From the NCBI GenBank assembly GCA_963693305.1, contig OY855909.1, forward strand, positions 10,001-74,000: a DNA stretch of 64,000 nt, in the 5' to 3' direction. The translations under genes were made by a program, and so were the position numbers. The notes below the pieces were generated by a model that was given only the letters and a program-made list of their open reading frames with translations, was not told the origin of the DNA and made no database searches. The first letter of the stretch is position 1. Each line of letters opens with the position of its first letter. This stretch comes from Meandrina meandrites (Eukaryota; Cnidaria; Anthozoa; Scleractinia; Meandrinidae). Positions 46,081 to 62,845 of this stretch are shown piece by piece.

Positions 46081-49000
46081 CACAGTCCACTCTGCACTAC
46101 ACACGGTACACAGTCCACTGCGCACTATACAAGGTACACTGTCCACTGCGCACTATACATGGTACACTGTCCATTGCGCACTATACACGGTACACTGTCC
46201 ACTGCGCACTATACACGGTACACTGTCCACTGTGCACTATACACGGTACACTGTCCACTTCGCACTATACACGGTACACTGTCCACTGCGCACTATACAC
46301 GGTTCACTGTCCACTCCGCACTATACACGGTGCACTGTCCACTGCGCACTATACACTGTACACTGTACACTGTCCACTGCGCACTATACATGGTACACTG
46401 TCCACTGCGCACTATACATGGTACACTGTCCACTGCGCACTATACACTGTACACTGTAAACTGTCCACTGCGCACTGTACACGGTACACTGTACACTGTC
46501 CACTGCGCACTATACACGGTACACTGTCCACTGCGCACTTAATACTGTACACTGTACACTGTCGACTGCGCACTATACATGGTACACTGTCCACTGCGCA
46601 CTATACACGGTACACTGTCCACTGCGCACTATACACGGTACAGTGTCCACTGCGCACTATACACGGTACACTGTCCACTGTCCACTGCGCACTATACACG
46701 GTACACTGTCCACGGCGCACTATACACGGTACACTGTCCACTGCGCACTATACATGGTACACTGTCCACTGCGCACTATACACGGAACACTGTCCACTGC
46801 GCACTATACACGGTACACTGTACTCTGTCCACTGCGCACTATACACGGTACACTCTCCACTGCGCACTATACATGGTACACTGTCCACTGCGCACTATAC
46901 ACGGTACACTGTCCACTGCGCACTATACACGGTACACTGTCAACTGCGCACTATATACTGTACACTATCCACTGCGCACTATACATGGTACACTGTACTC
47001 TGTCCACTGCGCACTATACACGGTACGCTGTCCACTGCGCACTATACATGGTACACAGTCCACTGCGCACTATACACGGTACACTGTCCACTGCGCACTA
47101 TACACGGTACACTGTACACTGTAAACTGCGCACTATACATGGGACACTGTCCACTGCGCACTATACACGGTACACTGTCCACTGCGCACTATACACGGTA
47201 CATTGTACACTATCCACTGCGCACTATACATGGTACACTGTACTCTGTCCACTGCGCACTATACACGGTACGCTGTCCACTGCGCACTATACACGGTACA
47301 CTGTCCACTGTGCACTATACACGGTACACAGTTAACTGTGCACTATACACGATACACTGTCCACTGCGCACTATATACTGTACACTGTACACTGTCCACT
47401 GCGCACTATACACGGTACACTGTCCACTGTGCACTATACACGGTACACTGTCCACTGCGCGCTATACACGGTACACTGTCCACTGTGCACTATACACGGT
47501 ACACTGTTCACTGCGCACTATTCATGGTAAACTGTCCACTGTGCACTATACACGGTACATTGCCCACTGCCCACTTTACACGGTACACTGTCCACTGTCC
47601 ACTACACAGTCCACTCTGCACTACACACGGTACACAGTCCACTGCGCACTATACAAGGTACACTGTCCACTGCGCACTATACATGGTACACTGTCCATTG
47701 CGCACTATACACGGTACACTGTCCACTGCGCACTATACACGGTACACTGTCCACTGTGCACTATACACGGTACACTGTCCACTTCGCACTATACACGGTA
47801 CACTGTCCACTGCGCACTATACACGGTTCACTGTCCACTCCGCACTATACACGGTGCACTGTCCACTGCGCACTATACACTGTACACTGTACACTGTCCA
47901 CTGCGCACTATACATGGTACACTGTCCACTGCGCACTATACATGGTACACTGTCCACTGCGCACTATACACTGTACACTGTAAACTGTCCACTGCGCACT
48001 GTACACGGTACACTGTACACTGTCCACTGCGCACTATACACGGTACACTGTCCACTGCGCACTTAATACTGTACACTGTACACTGTCGACTGCGCACTAT
48101 ACATGGTACACTGTCCACCGCGCACTATACACGGTACACTGTCCACTGCGCACTATACACGGTACAGTGTCCACTGCGCACTATACACGGTACACTGTCC
48201 ACTGTCCACTGCGCACTATACACGGTACACTGTCCACGGCGCACTATACACGGTACACTGTCCACTGCGCACTATACATGGTACACTGTCCACTGCGCAC
48301 TATACACGGAACACTGTCCACTGCGCACTATACACGGTACACTGTACTCTGTCCACTGCGCACTATACACGGTACACTCTCCACTGCGCACTATACATGG
48401 TACACTGTCCACTGCGCACTATACACGGTACACTGTCCACTGCGCACTATACACGGTACACTGTCAACTGCGCACTATACACTGTACACTATCCACTGCG
48501 CACTATACATGGTACACTGTACTCTGTCCACTGCGCACTATACACGGTACGCTGTCCACTGCGCACTATACATGGTACACAGTCCACTGCGCACTATACA
48601 CGGTACACTGTCCACTGCGCACTATACACGGTACACTGTACACTGTAAACTGCGCACTATACATGGGACACTGTCCACTGCGCACTATACACGGTACACT
48701 GTCCACTGCGCACTATACACGGTACACTGTACACTATCCACTGCGCACTATACATGGTACACTGTACTCTGTCCACTGCGCACTATACACGGTACGCTGT
48801 CCACTGCGCACTATACACGGTACACTGTCCACTGTGCACTATACACGGTACACAGTTAACTGTGCACTATACACGATACACTGTCCACTGCGCACTATAT
48901 ACTGTACACTGTACACTGTCCACTGCGCACTATACACGGTACACTGTCCACTGTGCACTATACACGGTACACTGTCCACTGCGCGCTATACACGGTACAC

Positions 49001-49128
49001 TGTCCACTGTGCACTATACACGGTACACTGTTCACTGCGCACTATTCATGGTAAACTGTCCACTGTGCACTATACACGGTACATTGCCCACTGCCCACTT
49101 TACACGGTACACTGTCCACTGTCCACTA
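46081..49128 (+). repeat. 1,524-bp tandem segmental duplication
   Basis: 46,081-47,604 and 47,605-49,128 are adjacent, nearly identical copies. Both open with CACAGTCCACTCTGCACTAC and share rare variants such as CACTTAATACTG, ACTCCGCAC and CACGGCGCAC at the same offset. The join at 47,604/47,605 breaks the heptamer register (CCACTACACAG), marking the recombination point. Related but more diverged sequence lies at about 43,600-44,400. Confidence 0.9.
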
Positions 49129-52100
49129 TACACGGTACACTGTCCACTGCGCACTATACACGGTACACTGTCCAGTGTGCACTATACACGGTACACTCTC
49201 CACTGCGCACTACACTGTACAATGTACACTGTCCACTGCGCACTATACACGGTACACTGTCCACTACGCACTATACACGGTACACTGTCCACTGTGCACT
49301 ATACACGGTACACTGTCCACTGCGCACTATACACGGTACACGGTACACTGTCCACTGCGCACTATACTCGGTACACGGAACGCTGTCCACTGCGGACTAT
49401 ACACGGTACACTGTCCACTGCACACTATACCCGGTACACTGTACTCTGTCCACTGCACACTATACAGGGTACACTGTCCACTGTGCACTATACACTGTAC
49501 ACTGTACACTGTCCACTGCGCACTATACATGGTACACTGTCCACTGCGCACTATACACGGTACACTGTCCACTGCGCACTATACACTGTACACTGTCCAC
49601 TGTGCACTATACTTGGTACACTGTCCACTGGGCACTATACATGGTACACTGTCCACTTTGCACTATACATGGTACACTGTCCACTGCGCACTATACACAG
49701 TACACTGTCCACTGCGCACTATACACTGTACACTGTCCACTGCGCACTATACACGGTACACTGTCCACTGCGCACTATACACGGTACACTGTCCACTGCG
49801 CACTATACACGGTACACTGTACACTGTCGACTGCGCACTATACATGGTACACTGTCCACTGCACACTATACACGGTGCACTGTCCACTGTGCACTATACA
49901 CGGTACACTGTACTCTGTCCACTGCGTACTATACACGGTACACTGTCCACTGCGCACTATACACGCTACACTGTACACTGTCCACTGCGCACTATACATG
50001 GTACACTGTCCACTGCGCACTATACACGGTACACTGTCCACTGTCCACTGCGCACTATACATGGTACACTGTACACTGCGCACTATACATGGTACACTGT
50101 CCACTGCGCACTATAAACGGTACACTGTCCACTGCGCACTATACACGGTACACTGTACTCTTTCCACTGCACACTATACACGGTGCACTGTCCACTGCGC
50201 ACTATACACGGTACACTGTACTCTGTCCACTGCGTACTATACACGGTACACTGTCCACTGCGCACTATACACGGTACACTGTACACTGTCCACTGCGCAC
50301 TATACATGGTACACTGTCCACTGTGCACTATACACGGTACACTGTCCACTGTCCACTGCGCACTATACATGGTACACTGTACACTGCGCACTATACATGG
50401 TACACTGTCCACTGCGCACTATAAACGGTACACTGTCCACTGCGCACTATACACGGTACACTGTACTCTGTCCACTGCGTACTATACACGGTACACTGTC
50501 CACTGCGCACTATACATGGTACACTGTCCACTGCGCACTATACACGGTACTCTCTCCACTGCGCACTATACACAATACACTGTACGCTGTCCACTGCGCA
50601 CTATACATGGTACACTGTCCACTGCGCACTATACATGGTACACTGTCCACTGCGCACTATACACGGTACACTGTACACTGTCGACTGTGCACTATACATT
50701 GTACACTGTCCACTGCGCACTATACACGGTACACTGTCCACTGCGCACTATACACGGTACACTGTACTCTGTCCACTGCATACTATACACACTACACACT
50801 GTCCACTGCGCACTATACACGGTACACTGTACACTGTCCACTGCGCACTATACACGGTTCACTGTCCACTGCGCACTATACACGGTTCACTGTCCACTGT
50901 CCACTGCGCACTATACATGGTACACTGTCCACTGCGCACCATACATGGTACACTGTCCACTGCGCACTATACACGGTACACTGTCCACTGCGCACTATAC
51001 ACGGTACACTGTACTCTGTCCACTGCGTACTATACACGGTACACTGTCCACTGCGCACTATACACGGTACACTGTCCACTGCGCACTATACACGGTACTC
51101 TGTCCACTGCGCACTATACCAGGTACACTGTCCACTGTCCACTGCGCACTATACATGGTACACTGTCCACTGCGCACTATACATGGTACACTGTGCACTG
51201 CGCACTATACACGGTACACTCTATACTGTCGACTGCGCACTATACATGGTACACTGTCCACTGCGCACTATACACGGTACACTGTCCACTGCGCACTATA
51301 CACGGTACACTGTACTCTGTCCACTGCGTACTATACACGGTACACTGTCCACTGCGCACTATACACGGTACACTGTACACTGTCTACTGCGCACTATACA
51401 TGGTACACTGTCCTCTGCGCACTATACACGGTACACTGTCCACTGTCCACTGCGCACTATACATGGTACACTGTCCACTGCGCACTATACATGGTACACT
51501 GTCCACTGCGCACTATACACGGTACACTGTCCACTGCGCACTATACACGGTACACTGTACTCTGTCCACTGCGTACTATACACGGTACACTGTCCACTGC
51601 GCACTATACACGGTACACTGTACACTGTCCACTGCGCACTATACATGGTACACTGTCCAATGCGCACTATACACGGTACTCTGTCCACTGCGCACTATAC
51701 ACGGTACCCTGTCCACTGTCCACTGCGCACTATACATGGTACACTGTCCACTGCGCACTATACATGGTACACTGTCCACTGCGCACTATACATGGTACAC
51801 TGTCCACTGCGCACTATACACGGTACACTGTACTCTGTCCACTGCGTACTATACACGGTACACTGTCCACTGCGCACTATATACTGTACACTGTACAATG
51901 TCCACTGCGCACTATACACGGTACACTGTCCACTGTGCACTATACACGGTACACTGTCCACTGCGCACTATACACGGTACACTGTCCACTGTGCACTACA
52001 CACGGTACACTGTCCACTGCGCACTATTCATGGTACACTGTCCACTGTGCACTATACACGGTACATTGTCCACTGCGCACTTTACACGGTACACTGTCCA

Positions 52101-55100
52101 CTGTGCACTATACACGGTACACTGTCTACTGTGCACTATACACGGTACACGGTACACTGTCCACTGCGTACTATACACGGTACACTGTCCAGTGTGCACT
52201 ATACACGGTACACTGTCCACTGCGCACTACACTGTACAATGTACACTGTCCACTGCGCACTACACTGTACAATGTACACTGTCCACTGTGCACTATACAT
52301 GGTACACTGTCCACTATGCACTATACATGGTACACTGTCCACTGCTCACTATACACGGTACACGGTACACTGTCCACTGCGCGCTATACACTGTACACGG
52401 TCCACTGTGCACTATACACGGTACACTGTCCACTGCGCACTATACACGGTATACTGTGCACTGTCAACTGCGCACTATACATGGTACACTGTCCACTGCG
52501 CACTATACACGGTATACTGTGCACTGTCCACTGCGCACTATACACTTTACACTGTCCACTGCGCACTGTACACGGTACACGGTACACTGTCCAGTGCGCA
52601 CTATACACGGTACTCTGTCCACTGCGCACTATACACGGTACACTGTACACTGTCCACTGCGCACTATACATGGTACACTGTACACTGTCCACTGCGCACT
52701 ATACACGGTACACTGTCCACTGCGCACTATACACGGTACACTGTACACTGTCCACTGCGCTCTATACACGGTACACTGTCCACTGCGCACTATACACTGT
52801 ACACTGTAAACTGTCCACTGCGCACTGTACACGGTACACTGTACACTGTCCACTGCACACTATACACGGTACACTGTCCACTGCGCACTAAATACTGTAC
52901 ACTGTACACTGTCCACTGCGCACTATACATGGTACACTGTCCACTGCGCACTATACACGGTACACTGTCCACTGCGCACTATACACGGTACAGTGTCCAC
53001 TGCGCACTATACACGGTACACTGTCCACTGTCCACTGCGCACTATACACGGTACACTGTCCACTGCTTACTATACACGGTACACTGTCCACTGCGCACTA
53101 TACATGGTACACTGTCCACTGCGCACTATACACGGAACACTGTCCACTGCGGAGTATACACGGTTCACTGTACTCTGTCCACTGCGCACTATACACGGTA
53201 CACTGTCCACTGCGCACTATACATGGTACACTGTACACTGTCCACTGCACACTATACACGGTACACTGTCCACTGCGCACTAAATACTGTACACTGTACA
53301 CTGTCGACTGCGCACTATACACGGTACACTGTCCACTGCGCACTATACACGGTACACTGTCCACTGCGCACTATACACGGTACAGTGTCCACTGCGCACT
53401 ATACACTTTACACTGTCCACTGTCCACTAAGCACTATACACGGTACACTGTCCACTGCGCACTATACACGGTACACTGTCCACTGCGCACTATACGTGGT
53501 ACACTGTCCACTGCGCACTATACACGGAACACTGTCCACTGCGCACTATACACGGTACACTGTACTCTGTCCACTGCGCACTATACACGGTACACTGTCC
53601 ACTGCGCACTATACATGGTACACTGTCCACTGCGCACTATACACGGTACACTGTCCACTGCGCACTATACACGGTACGCGGTACACTCTCCACTGCGCAC
53701 TATACACTGTACACTGTACTCTGTCCACTGCGCACTATACATGGTACACTGTCCACTGCGCACTATACACGGTACACTGTCTACTGCGCACTATACACGG
53801 TACACTGTCCACTGCGCACTATACACGGTACACTGTACACTGTAAACTGCGCACTATACATGGTACTCTGTCCACTGCGCACTATACACGGTACACTGTC
53901 CACTGAGCACTATACACGGTACACTGTACACTGTCCACTGCGCACTATACATGGTACACTGTACTCTGTCCACTGCGCACTACACACGGTACACTGTCCA
54001 CTGCGCACTATACACGGTACACTGTCCACTGTGCACTATAAACGATACACTGTCGACTGCGCACTATATACTGTACACTGTACACTGTCCACTGCGCACT
54101 ATACACGGTACACTGTCCACTGTGAGCTATACACGGTACACTGTCCACTGTGCACTATACACGGTACACTGTCCACTGCGCACTATTCATGGTACACTGT
54201 CCACGATGCACTATACACGGTACATTGTCCACTGCGCACTTTACACGGTACACTGTCCACTGTGCACTATACACGGTACACTGTCCACTGCGCACTATAC
54301 ACGGTACACGGTACACTGTCCACTGCGCACTATACACGGTACACTGTCCAGTGTGCACTATACACGGTACACTGTCCACGGCGCACTACACTGTACAATG
54401 TACACTGTCCACTGCGCACTATACATGGTACACTGTCCACTACGCACTATACACGGTACACTGTCCACTGTGCACTATACACGGTACACTGTCCACTGCG
54501 CACTATACACGGTAGACGGTACACTGTCCACTGCGCACTACACTCGGTACACGGTACACTGTCCACTGCTGACTATACACGGTACACTCTCCACTGTCCA
54601 CTATACATGGTACACTGTACTCTGTCCACTGCACACTATACACGGTACACTGTCCACTGCGCACTATACACTGTACACTGTACACTGTCCACTGCGCACT
54701 ATACATGGTACACTGTCCACTGCGCACTATACACGGTACACTGTCCACTGCGCACTATACACTGTACACTGTCCACTGTGCACTATACATGGTACACTGT
54801 CCACTGTGCACTATACATGGTACACTGTCCACTGCGCACTATACACTGTACACTGTCCACTGCGTACTATACACTGTACACTGTCCACTGTGCACTATAC
54901 ATAGTACACTGTCCACTGTGCACTATACATGGTACACTGTCCACTTTGCACTATACATGGTACACTGTCCACTGCGCACTATACACGGTACACTGTCCAC
55001 TGCGCACTATACACTGTACACTGTCCACTGCGCACCATACACGGTACACTGTCCACTGCGCACTATACACGGTACACTGTCCACTGCGTACTACACACAG

Positions 55101-58100
55101 TACACTGTACACTGTCGACTGCGCACTATACATGGTACACTGTCCACTGCGCACTATACACGGTACACTGTCCACTACGCACTATACACGGTACACTGTA
55201 CTCTGTCCACTGCGTACTATACACGGTACACTGTCCACTGCGCACTATACACGGTACACTGTACACTGTCCACTGCGCACTATACATGGTACACTGTCCA
55301 CTGCGCACTATACACGGTACACTGTCCACTGCGCACTATAGACGGTACACGGTACTCTGTCAACTGCGCACTGTACACGGTACACTGTCCACTGTCAACT
55401 GCGCACTATACATGGTACACTGTCCACTGCACACTATACATGGTACACTGTCCACTGCGCACTATACACGGTACACTGTACTCTGTCCACTGCGTACTAT
55501 ACACGGTACACTGTCCACTGCGCACTATACACGGTACACTGTACACTGTCCACTGCGCACTATACATGGTACAATGTCCACTGCGCACTATACACGGTAC
55601 TCTGTCCACTGCGCACTATACACGGTACACTGTCCACTGTCCACTGCGCACTATACATGGTACACTGTCCACTGCGCACTATACATGGTACACTGTCCAC
55701 TGCGCACTATACACGGTACACTGTACTCTGTCCACTGCGCACTATACATGGTACACTATCCACTGCGCACTATACACGGTACACTGTACTCTGTCCACTG
55801 CATACTATACACAGTACACTGTCCACTGCGCACTATATACTGTACACTGTACACTGTCCACTGCGCACTATACACGGTACACTGTCCACTGTGCACTATA
55901 CACGGTACACTGTCCACTGCGCACTATACACGGTACACTGTCCACTGTGCACTATACACGGTACACTGTCCACTGCGCACTATTCATGGTACACTGTCCA
56001 CTGTGCACTATACACGGTACATTGTCCACTGCGCACTTTACACGGTACACTGTCCACTGTGCACTATACATGGTACACTGTCCACTGCGCACTATACACG
56101 GTACACGGTACACTGTCCACTGCGCACTATACACGGTACACTGTCCAGTGTGCACTATACACGGTACACTGTCCACTGCGCACTACACTGTACAATGTAC
56201 ACTGTCCACTGCACACTATACACGGTACACTGTCCACTGTGCACATTACACGGTACACTGTCCACTGCGCACTATACACGGTACATGGTACACTGTCCAC
56301 TGCGCACTATACTCGGTACACGGTACACTGTCCACTGCGGACGATACACGGTACACTGTCCACTGCGCACTATACACGGTACACTGTACTCTGTCCACTG
56401 CACACTATACACGGTACACTATCCACTGCGCACTATACACTGTACACTGTACACAGTCCACTGCGCACTATACATGGTACACTGTCCACTGCGCACTATA
56501 CACGGTACACTGTCCCCTGCGCACTATACACTGTACACTGTCCACTGTGCACTATACATGGTACACTGTCCACTGTGCACTATACATGGTACACTGTCCA
56601 CTGTGCACTATACACGGTACAGTGTCCACTGTGCACTATACACGGTACACGGTACACTGTCCACTGCGCACTATACTCGGTACACGGTACACTGTCCACT
56701 GCGGACTATACACGGTACACTGTCCACCGCGCACTATACATGGTACACGGTCCACTGCGCACTATACACGGTACACTGTCCACTGCGCACTATACACTGT
56801 ACACTGTCCACTGTGCACTATACATAGTACACTGTCCACTGTGCACTATACATGGTACACTGTCCACTTTGCACTATACATGGTACACTGTCCACTGCGC
56901 ACTATACACGGTACACTGTCCACTGCGCACTATACACTGTACACTTTCCACTGCGCACTATACACGGTACACTGTCCACTGCGCACTATACACGGTTCAC
57001 TGTCCACTGCGCACTATACACGGTACACTGTACACTGTCGACTGCGCACTATACATGGAACACTGTCCACTGTGCACTATACACGGTACACTGTCCACTA
57101 CGCACTATACACAGTACACTGTACTCTGTCCACTGCGTACTATACACGGTACACTGTCCACTGCGCACTATACACGGTTCACTGTCCACTGCGCACTATA
57201 CACGGTACACTGTACACTGTTGACTGCGCACTATACATGGTACACTGTCCACTGCGCACTATACACGGTACTCTGTCCACTGCGCACTATACACGGTACA
57301 CTGTCCACTGTCCACTGCGCACTATACATGGTACACTGTCCACTGCGCACTATACATGGTACACTGTCCACTGCACAATATACACGGTACACTGTCCACT
57401 GTGCACTATACACGGTACACTGTACTCTGTCCACTGCGTAATCATACACGGTACACTGTCCACTGCGCACTATACACGGTACACTGTACACTGTCCACTG
57501 CGCACTATACATGGTACACTGTCCACTGCGCACTATACACGGTACTCTGTCCACTGCGCACTATACACGGTACACTGTCCACTGTCTACTGCGCACTATA
57601 CATGGTACACTGTCCACTGCGCACTATATATGGTACACTGTCCACTGCGCACTATACACGGTACACTGTACTCTGTCCACTGCGCACTATACATGGTACA
57701 CTGTCCACTGCGCACTATACACGGTACTCTGTCCACTGCGCACTATACACGGTACACTGTCCACTGTCCACTGCGCACTATACATGGTACACTGTCCACT
57801 GCGCACTATACATGGTACACTATCCACTGCGCACTATACACGGTACACTGTACTCTGTCCACTGCATACTATACACGGTACACTGTCCACTGCGCACTAT
57901 ATACTGTACACTGTATACTGTCCACTGCGCACTATACACGGTACACTTGCCACTGTGCACTATACACGGTACACTGTCCACTGCGCACTATACACGGTAC
58001 ACTGTCCACTGTGCACTATACACGGTACACTGTCCACTGCGCACTATTCACGGTACACTGTCCACTGTGCACTATACACGGTACATTGTCCACTGCGCAC

Positions 58101-60799
58101 TTTACACGGTACACTGTCCACTGTGCACTATACACGGTACACTGTCCACTGCGCACTATACACGGTACACGGTACACTGTCCACTGCGCACTATACACGG
58201 TAAACTGTCCAGTGTGCACTATACACGGTACACTGTCCACTGCGCACTACACTGTACAATGTACACTGTCCACTGCGCACTATACACGGTACACTGTCCA
58301 CTACGCACTATACACGGTACACTGTCCACTGTGCACTATACACGGTACACTGTCCACTGCGCACCATACACGGTACACGGTACACTGTCCACTGCGCACT
58401 ATACTCTGTACACGGTACACTGTCCACTGCGGACTATACACGGTACACTGTCCACTGTCCACTATACACGGTACACTGTACCCTGTCCACTGCACACTAT
58501 ACACGGTACACTGTCCACTGCGCACTATACACTGTACACTGTACACTGTCCACTGCGCACTATACATGGTACACTGTCCACTGCGCACTATACACGGTAC
58601 ACTGTCCACTGCGCACTATACACTGTACACTGTCCACTGTGCACTATACATGGTACACTGTCCACTGTGCACTATACATGGTACACTGTCCACTGTGCAC
58701 TATACATGGTACACTGTCCACTGCGCACTATACACGGTACACTGTCCACTGCGCACTATACACTGTACACTGTCCACTGCACACTATACACAGTACACTG
58801 TCCACTGCGCACTATACACGGTACACTGTCCACTGCGCACTATACACGGTACACTGTACACTGTCGACTGCGCACTATACATGGTACACTGTCCACTGCG
58901 CACTATACACGGTACACTTTCCACTGCGCACTATACACGGTACACTGTACTCTGTCCACTGCGCACTATACACGGTACACTGTCCACTTCGCAATATACA
59001 CGGTACACTGTCCACTGCGCACTATACACGGTACACTGTACTCTGTCCACTGCGTACTATACACAGTACACTGTCCACTGCGCACTAAACACGGTACACT
59101 GTACACTGTCCACTGCGCACTATACATGGTACACTGTCCACTGCGCACTATACACGGTACTCTGTCCACTGCGCACTATACACGGTACACTGTCCACTGT
59201 CCACTGCGCACTATACATGGTACACTGTCCACTGCGTACTATACATGGTACACTGTTCACTGCGCACTATACACGGTACACTGTCCACTGCGCACTATAC
59301 ACGGTACACTGTACTCTGTCCACTGCATACTATACACGGTACACTGTCCACTGCGCACTATATACTGTACAGTGTATACTGTCCACTGCGCACTATACAC
59401 GGTACACTGGCCACTGTGCACAATACACGGTACACTGTCCACTGCGCACTATACACGGTACACTGTCCACTGTGCACTATACACTGTACACTGTCCACTG
59501 CGCACTATTCACGGTACACTGTCCACTGTGCACTATACACGGTACATTGTCCACTGCGCACTTTACACGGTACACTGTCCACTGTGCACTATACACGGTA
59601 CACTGTCCACTGCGCACTATACACGGTACACGGTACACTCTCCACTGCGCACTATACACGGTAAACTGTCCAGTGTGCACTATACACGGTACACTGTCCA
59701 CTGCGCACTACACTGTACAATGTACACTGTCCACTGCGCACTATACACGGTACACTGTCCACTACGCACTATACACGGTACACTGTCCACTGTGCACTAT
59801 ACACGGTACACTGTCCACTGCGCACTATACACGGTACACGGTACACTGTCCACTGCGCACTATACTCTGTACACGGTACACTGTCCACTGCGGACTATAC
59901 ACGGTACACTGTCCACTGTCCACTATACACGGTACACTGTACTCTGTCCACTGCACACTATACACGGTACACTGTCCACTGCGCACTATACACTGTACAC
60001 TGTACACTGTCCACTGCGCACTATACATGGTACACTGTCCACTGCGCACTATACACTTTACACTGTCCACTGCGCACTATACACTGTACACTGTCCACTG
60101 TGCACTATACATGGTACACTGTCCACTGTGCACTATACATGGTACACTGTCCACTGTGCACTATACATGGTACACTGTCCACGGCGCACTATACACGGTA
60201 CACTGTCCACTGCGCACTATACACTGTACACTGTCCACTGTGCACTATACACGGTACACTGTCCACTGCGCACTATACACGGTACACGGTACACTGTCCA
60301 CTGCGGACTATACACGGCACACTGTCCACTATCCACTATACACGGTACACTGTACTCTGTCCACTGCACACTATACACGGTACACTGTCCACTGCGCACT
60401 ATACACGGTACACTGTCCACTGCGCACTATACATGGTACACGGTACACTGTCCACTGCGCACTATACTCTGTACACGGTACACTGTCCACTGCGGACTAT
60501 ACACGGTACACTGTCCACTGTCCACTATACACGGTACACTGTACTCTGTCCACTGCACACTATACACGGTACACTGTCCACTGCGCACTATACACTGTAC
60601 ACTGTACACTGTCCACTGCGCACTATACATGGTACACTGTCCACTGCGCACTATACACTTTACACTGTCCACTGCGCACTATACACTGTACACTGTCCAC
60701 TGTGCACTATACATGGTACACTGTCCACTGTGCACTATACATGGTACACTGTCCACTGTGCACTATACATGGTACACTGTCCACGGCGCACTATACACG

Positions 60800-62845
60800 G
60801 TACACTGTCCACTGCGCACTATACACTGTACACTGTACACTGTCCACTGCGCACTATACATGGTACACTGTCCACTGCGCACTATACACTTTACACTGTC
60901 CACTGCGCACTATACACTGTACACTGTCCACTGTGCACTATACATGGTACACTGTCCACTGTGCACTATACATGGTACACTGTCCACTGTGCACTATACA
61001 TGGTACACTGTCCACGGCGCACTATACACGGTACACTGTCCACTGCGCACTATACACTGTACACTGTCCACTGCACACTATACACAGTACACTGTCCACT
61101 GCGCACTATACACGGTACACTGTCCACTGCGCACTATACACGGTACACTGTACACTGTCGACTGCGCACTATACATGGTACACTGTCCACTGCACACTAT
61201 ACACGGTACACTTTCCACTGCGCACTATACACGGTACACTGTACTCTGTCCACTGCGCACTATACACGGTACACTGTCCACTTCGCAATATACACGGTAC
61301 ACTGTCCACTGCGCACTATACACGGTACACTGTACTCTGTCCACTGCATACTATACACAGTACACTGTCCACTGTGCACTAAACACGGTACACTGTACAC
61401 TGTCCACTGCGCACTATACATGGTACACTGTCCACTGCGCACTATACACGGTACTCTGTCCACTGCGCACTATACACGGTACACTGTCCACTGTCCACTG
61501 CGCACTATACATGGTACACTGTCCACTGCGTACTATACATGGTACACTGTTCACTGCGCACTATACACGGTACACTGTCCACTGCGCACTATACACGGTA
61601 CACTGTACTCTGTCCACTGCGTACTATACACGGTACACTGTCCACTGCGCACTATACACGGTACACTGTACACTGTCCACTGCGCACTATACATGGTACA
61701 CTGTCCACTGCGCACTATACACGGTACTCTGTCCACTGCGCACTATACACGGTACACTGTACTCTGTCCACTGCGCACTATACACGGTACACTGTCCACT
61801 GCGCACTATATACAGTACACTGTACACTGCCCACCGCGCACTATACACGGTACACTGTACTCTGTCCACTGCACACTATACACGGTACACTGTCCACTGC
61901 GCACTATACACTGTACACTGTACACTGTCCACTGCGCACTATACATGGTACACTGTCCACTGCGCACTATACACTTTACACTGTCCACTGCGCACTATAC
62001 ACTGTACACTGTCCACTGTGCACTATACATGGTACACTGTCCACTGTGCACTATACATGGTACACTGTCCACTGTGCACTATACATGGTACACTGTCCAC
62101 GGCGCACTATACACGGTACACTGTCCACTGCGCACTATACACTGTACACTGTCCACTGCACACTATACACAGTACACTGTCCACTGCGCACTATACACGG
62201 TACACTGTCCACTGCGCACTATACACGGTACACTGTACACTGTCGACTGCGCACTATACATGGTACACTGTCCACTGCACACTATACACGGTACACTTTC
62301 CACTGCGCACTATACACGGTACACTGTACTCTGTCCACTGCGCACTATACACGGTACACTGTCCACTTCGCAATATACACGGTACACTGTCCACTGCGCA
62401 CTATACACGGTACACTGTACTCTGTCCACTGCATACTATACACAGTACACTGTCCACTGTGCACTAAACACGGTACACTGTACACTGTCCACTGCGCACT
62501 ATACATGGTACACTGTCCACTGCGCACTATACACGGTACTCTGTCCACTGCGCACTATACACGGTACACTGTCCACTGTCCACTGCGCACTATACATGGT
62601 ACACTGTCCACTGCGTACTATACATGGTACACTGTTCACTGCGCACTATACACGGTACACTGTCCACTGCGCACTATACACGGTACACTGTACTCTGTCC
62701 ACTGCGTACTATACACGGTACACTGTCCACTGCGCACTATACACGGTACACTGTACACTGTCCACTGCGCACTATACATGGTACACTGTCCACTGCGCAC
62801 TATACACGGTACTCTGTCCACTGCGCACTATACACGGTACACTGT
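60800..62845 (+). repeat. array segment duplicated at 1,085-bp offset
   Basis: The marker CTTCGCAATATACACGG occurs at 61,281 and 62,366, and TCCACGGCGCAC at about 61,012 and 62,097, both 1,085 bp apart (155 heptamers). Similarity fades near 61,760/62,845. The first marker also occurs at 58,987, so this block belongs to a larger family of repeats. Confidence 0.75.

Noticed and set aside
43584..53906. A 3,440-codon protein-coding gene
   Set aside because: The frame is open because the 28-bp unit contains no stop; the other two frames encode the same peptide. There is no ATG start, no splice or promoter context, and the consensus peptide has no acidic residues. Kept as a finding only for the stop-frame statistics.
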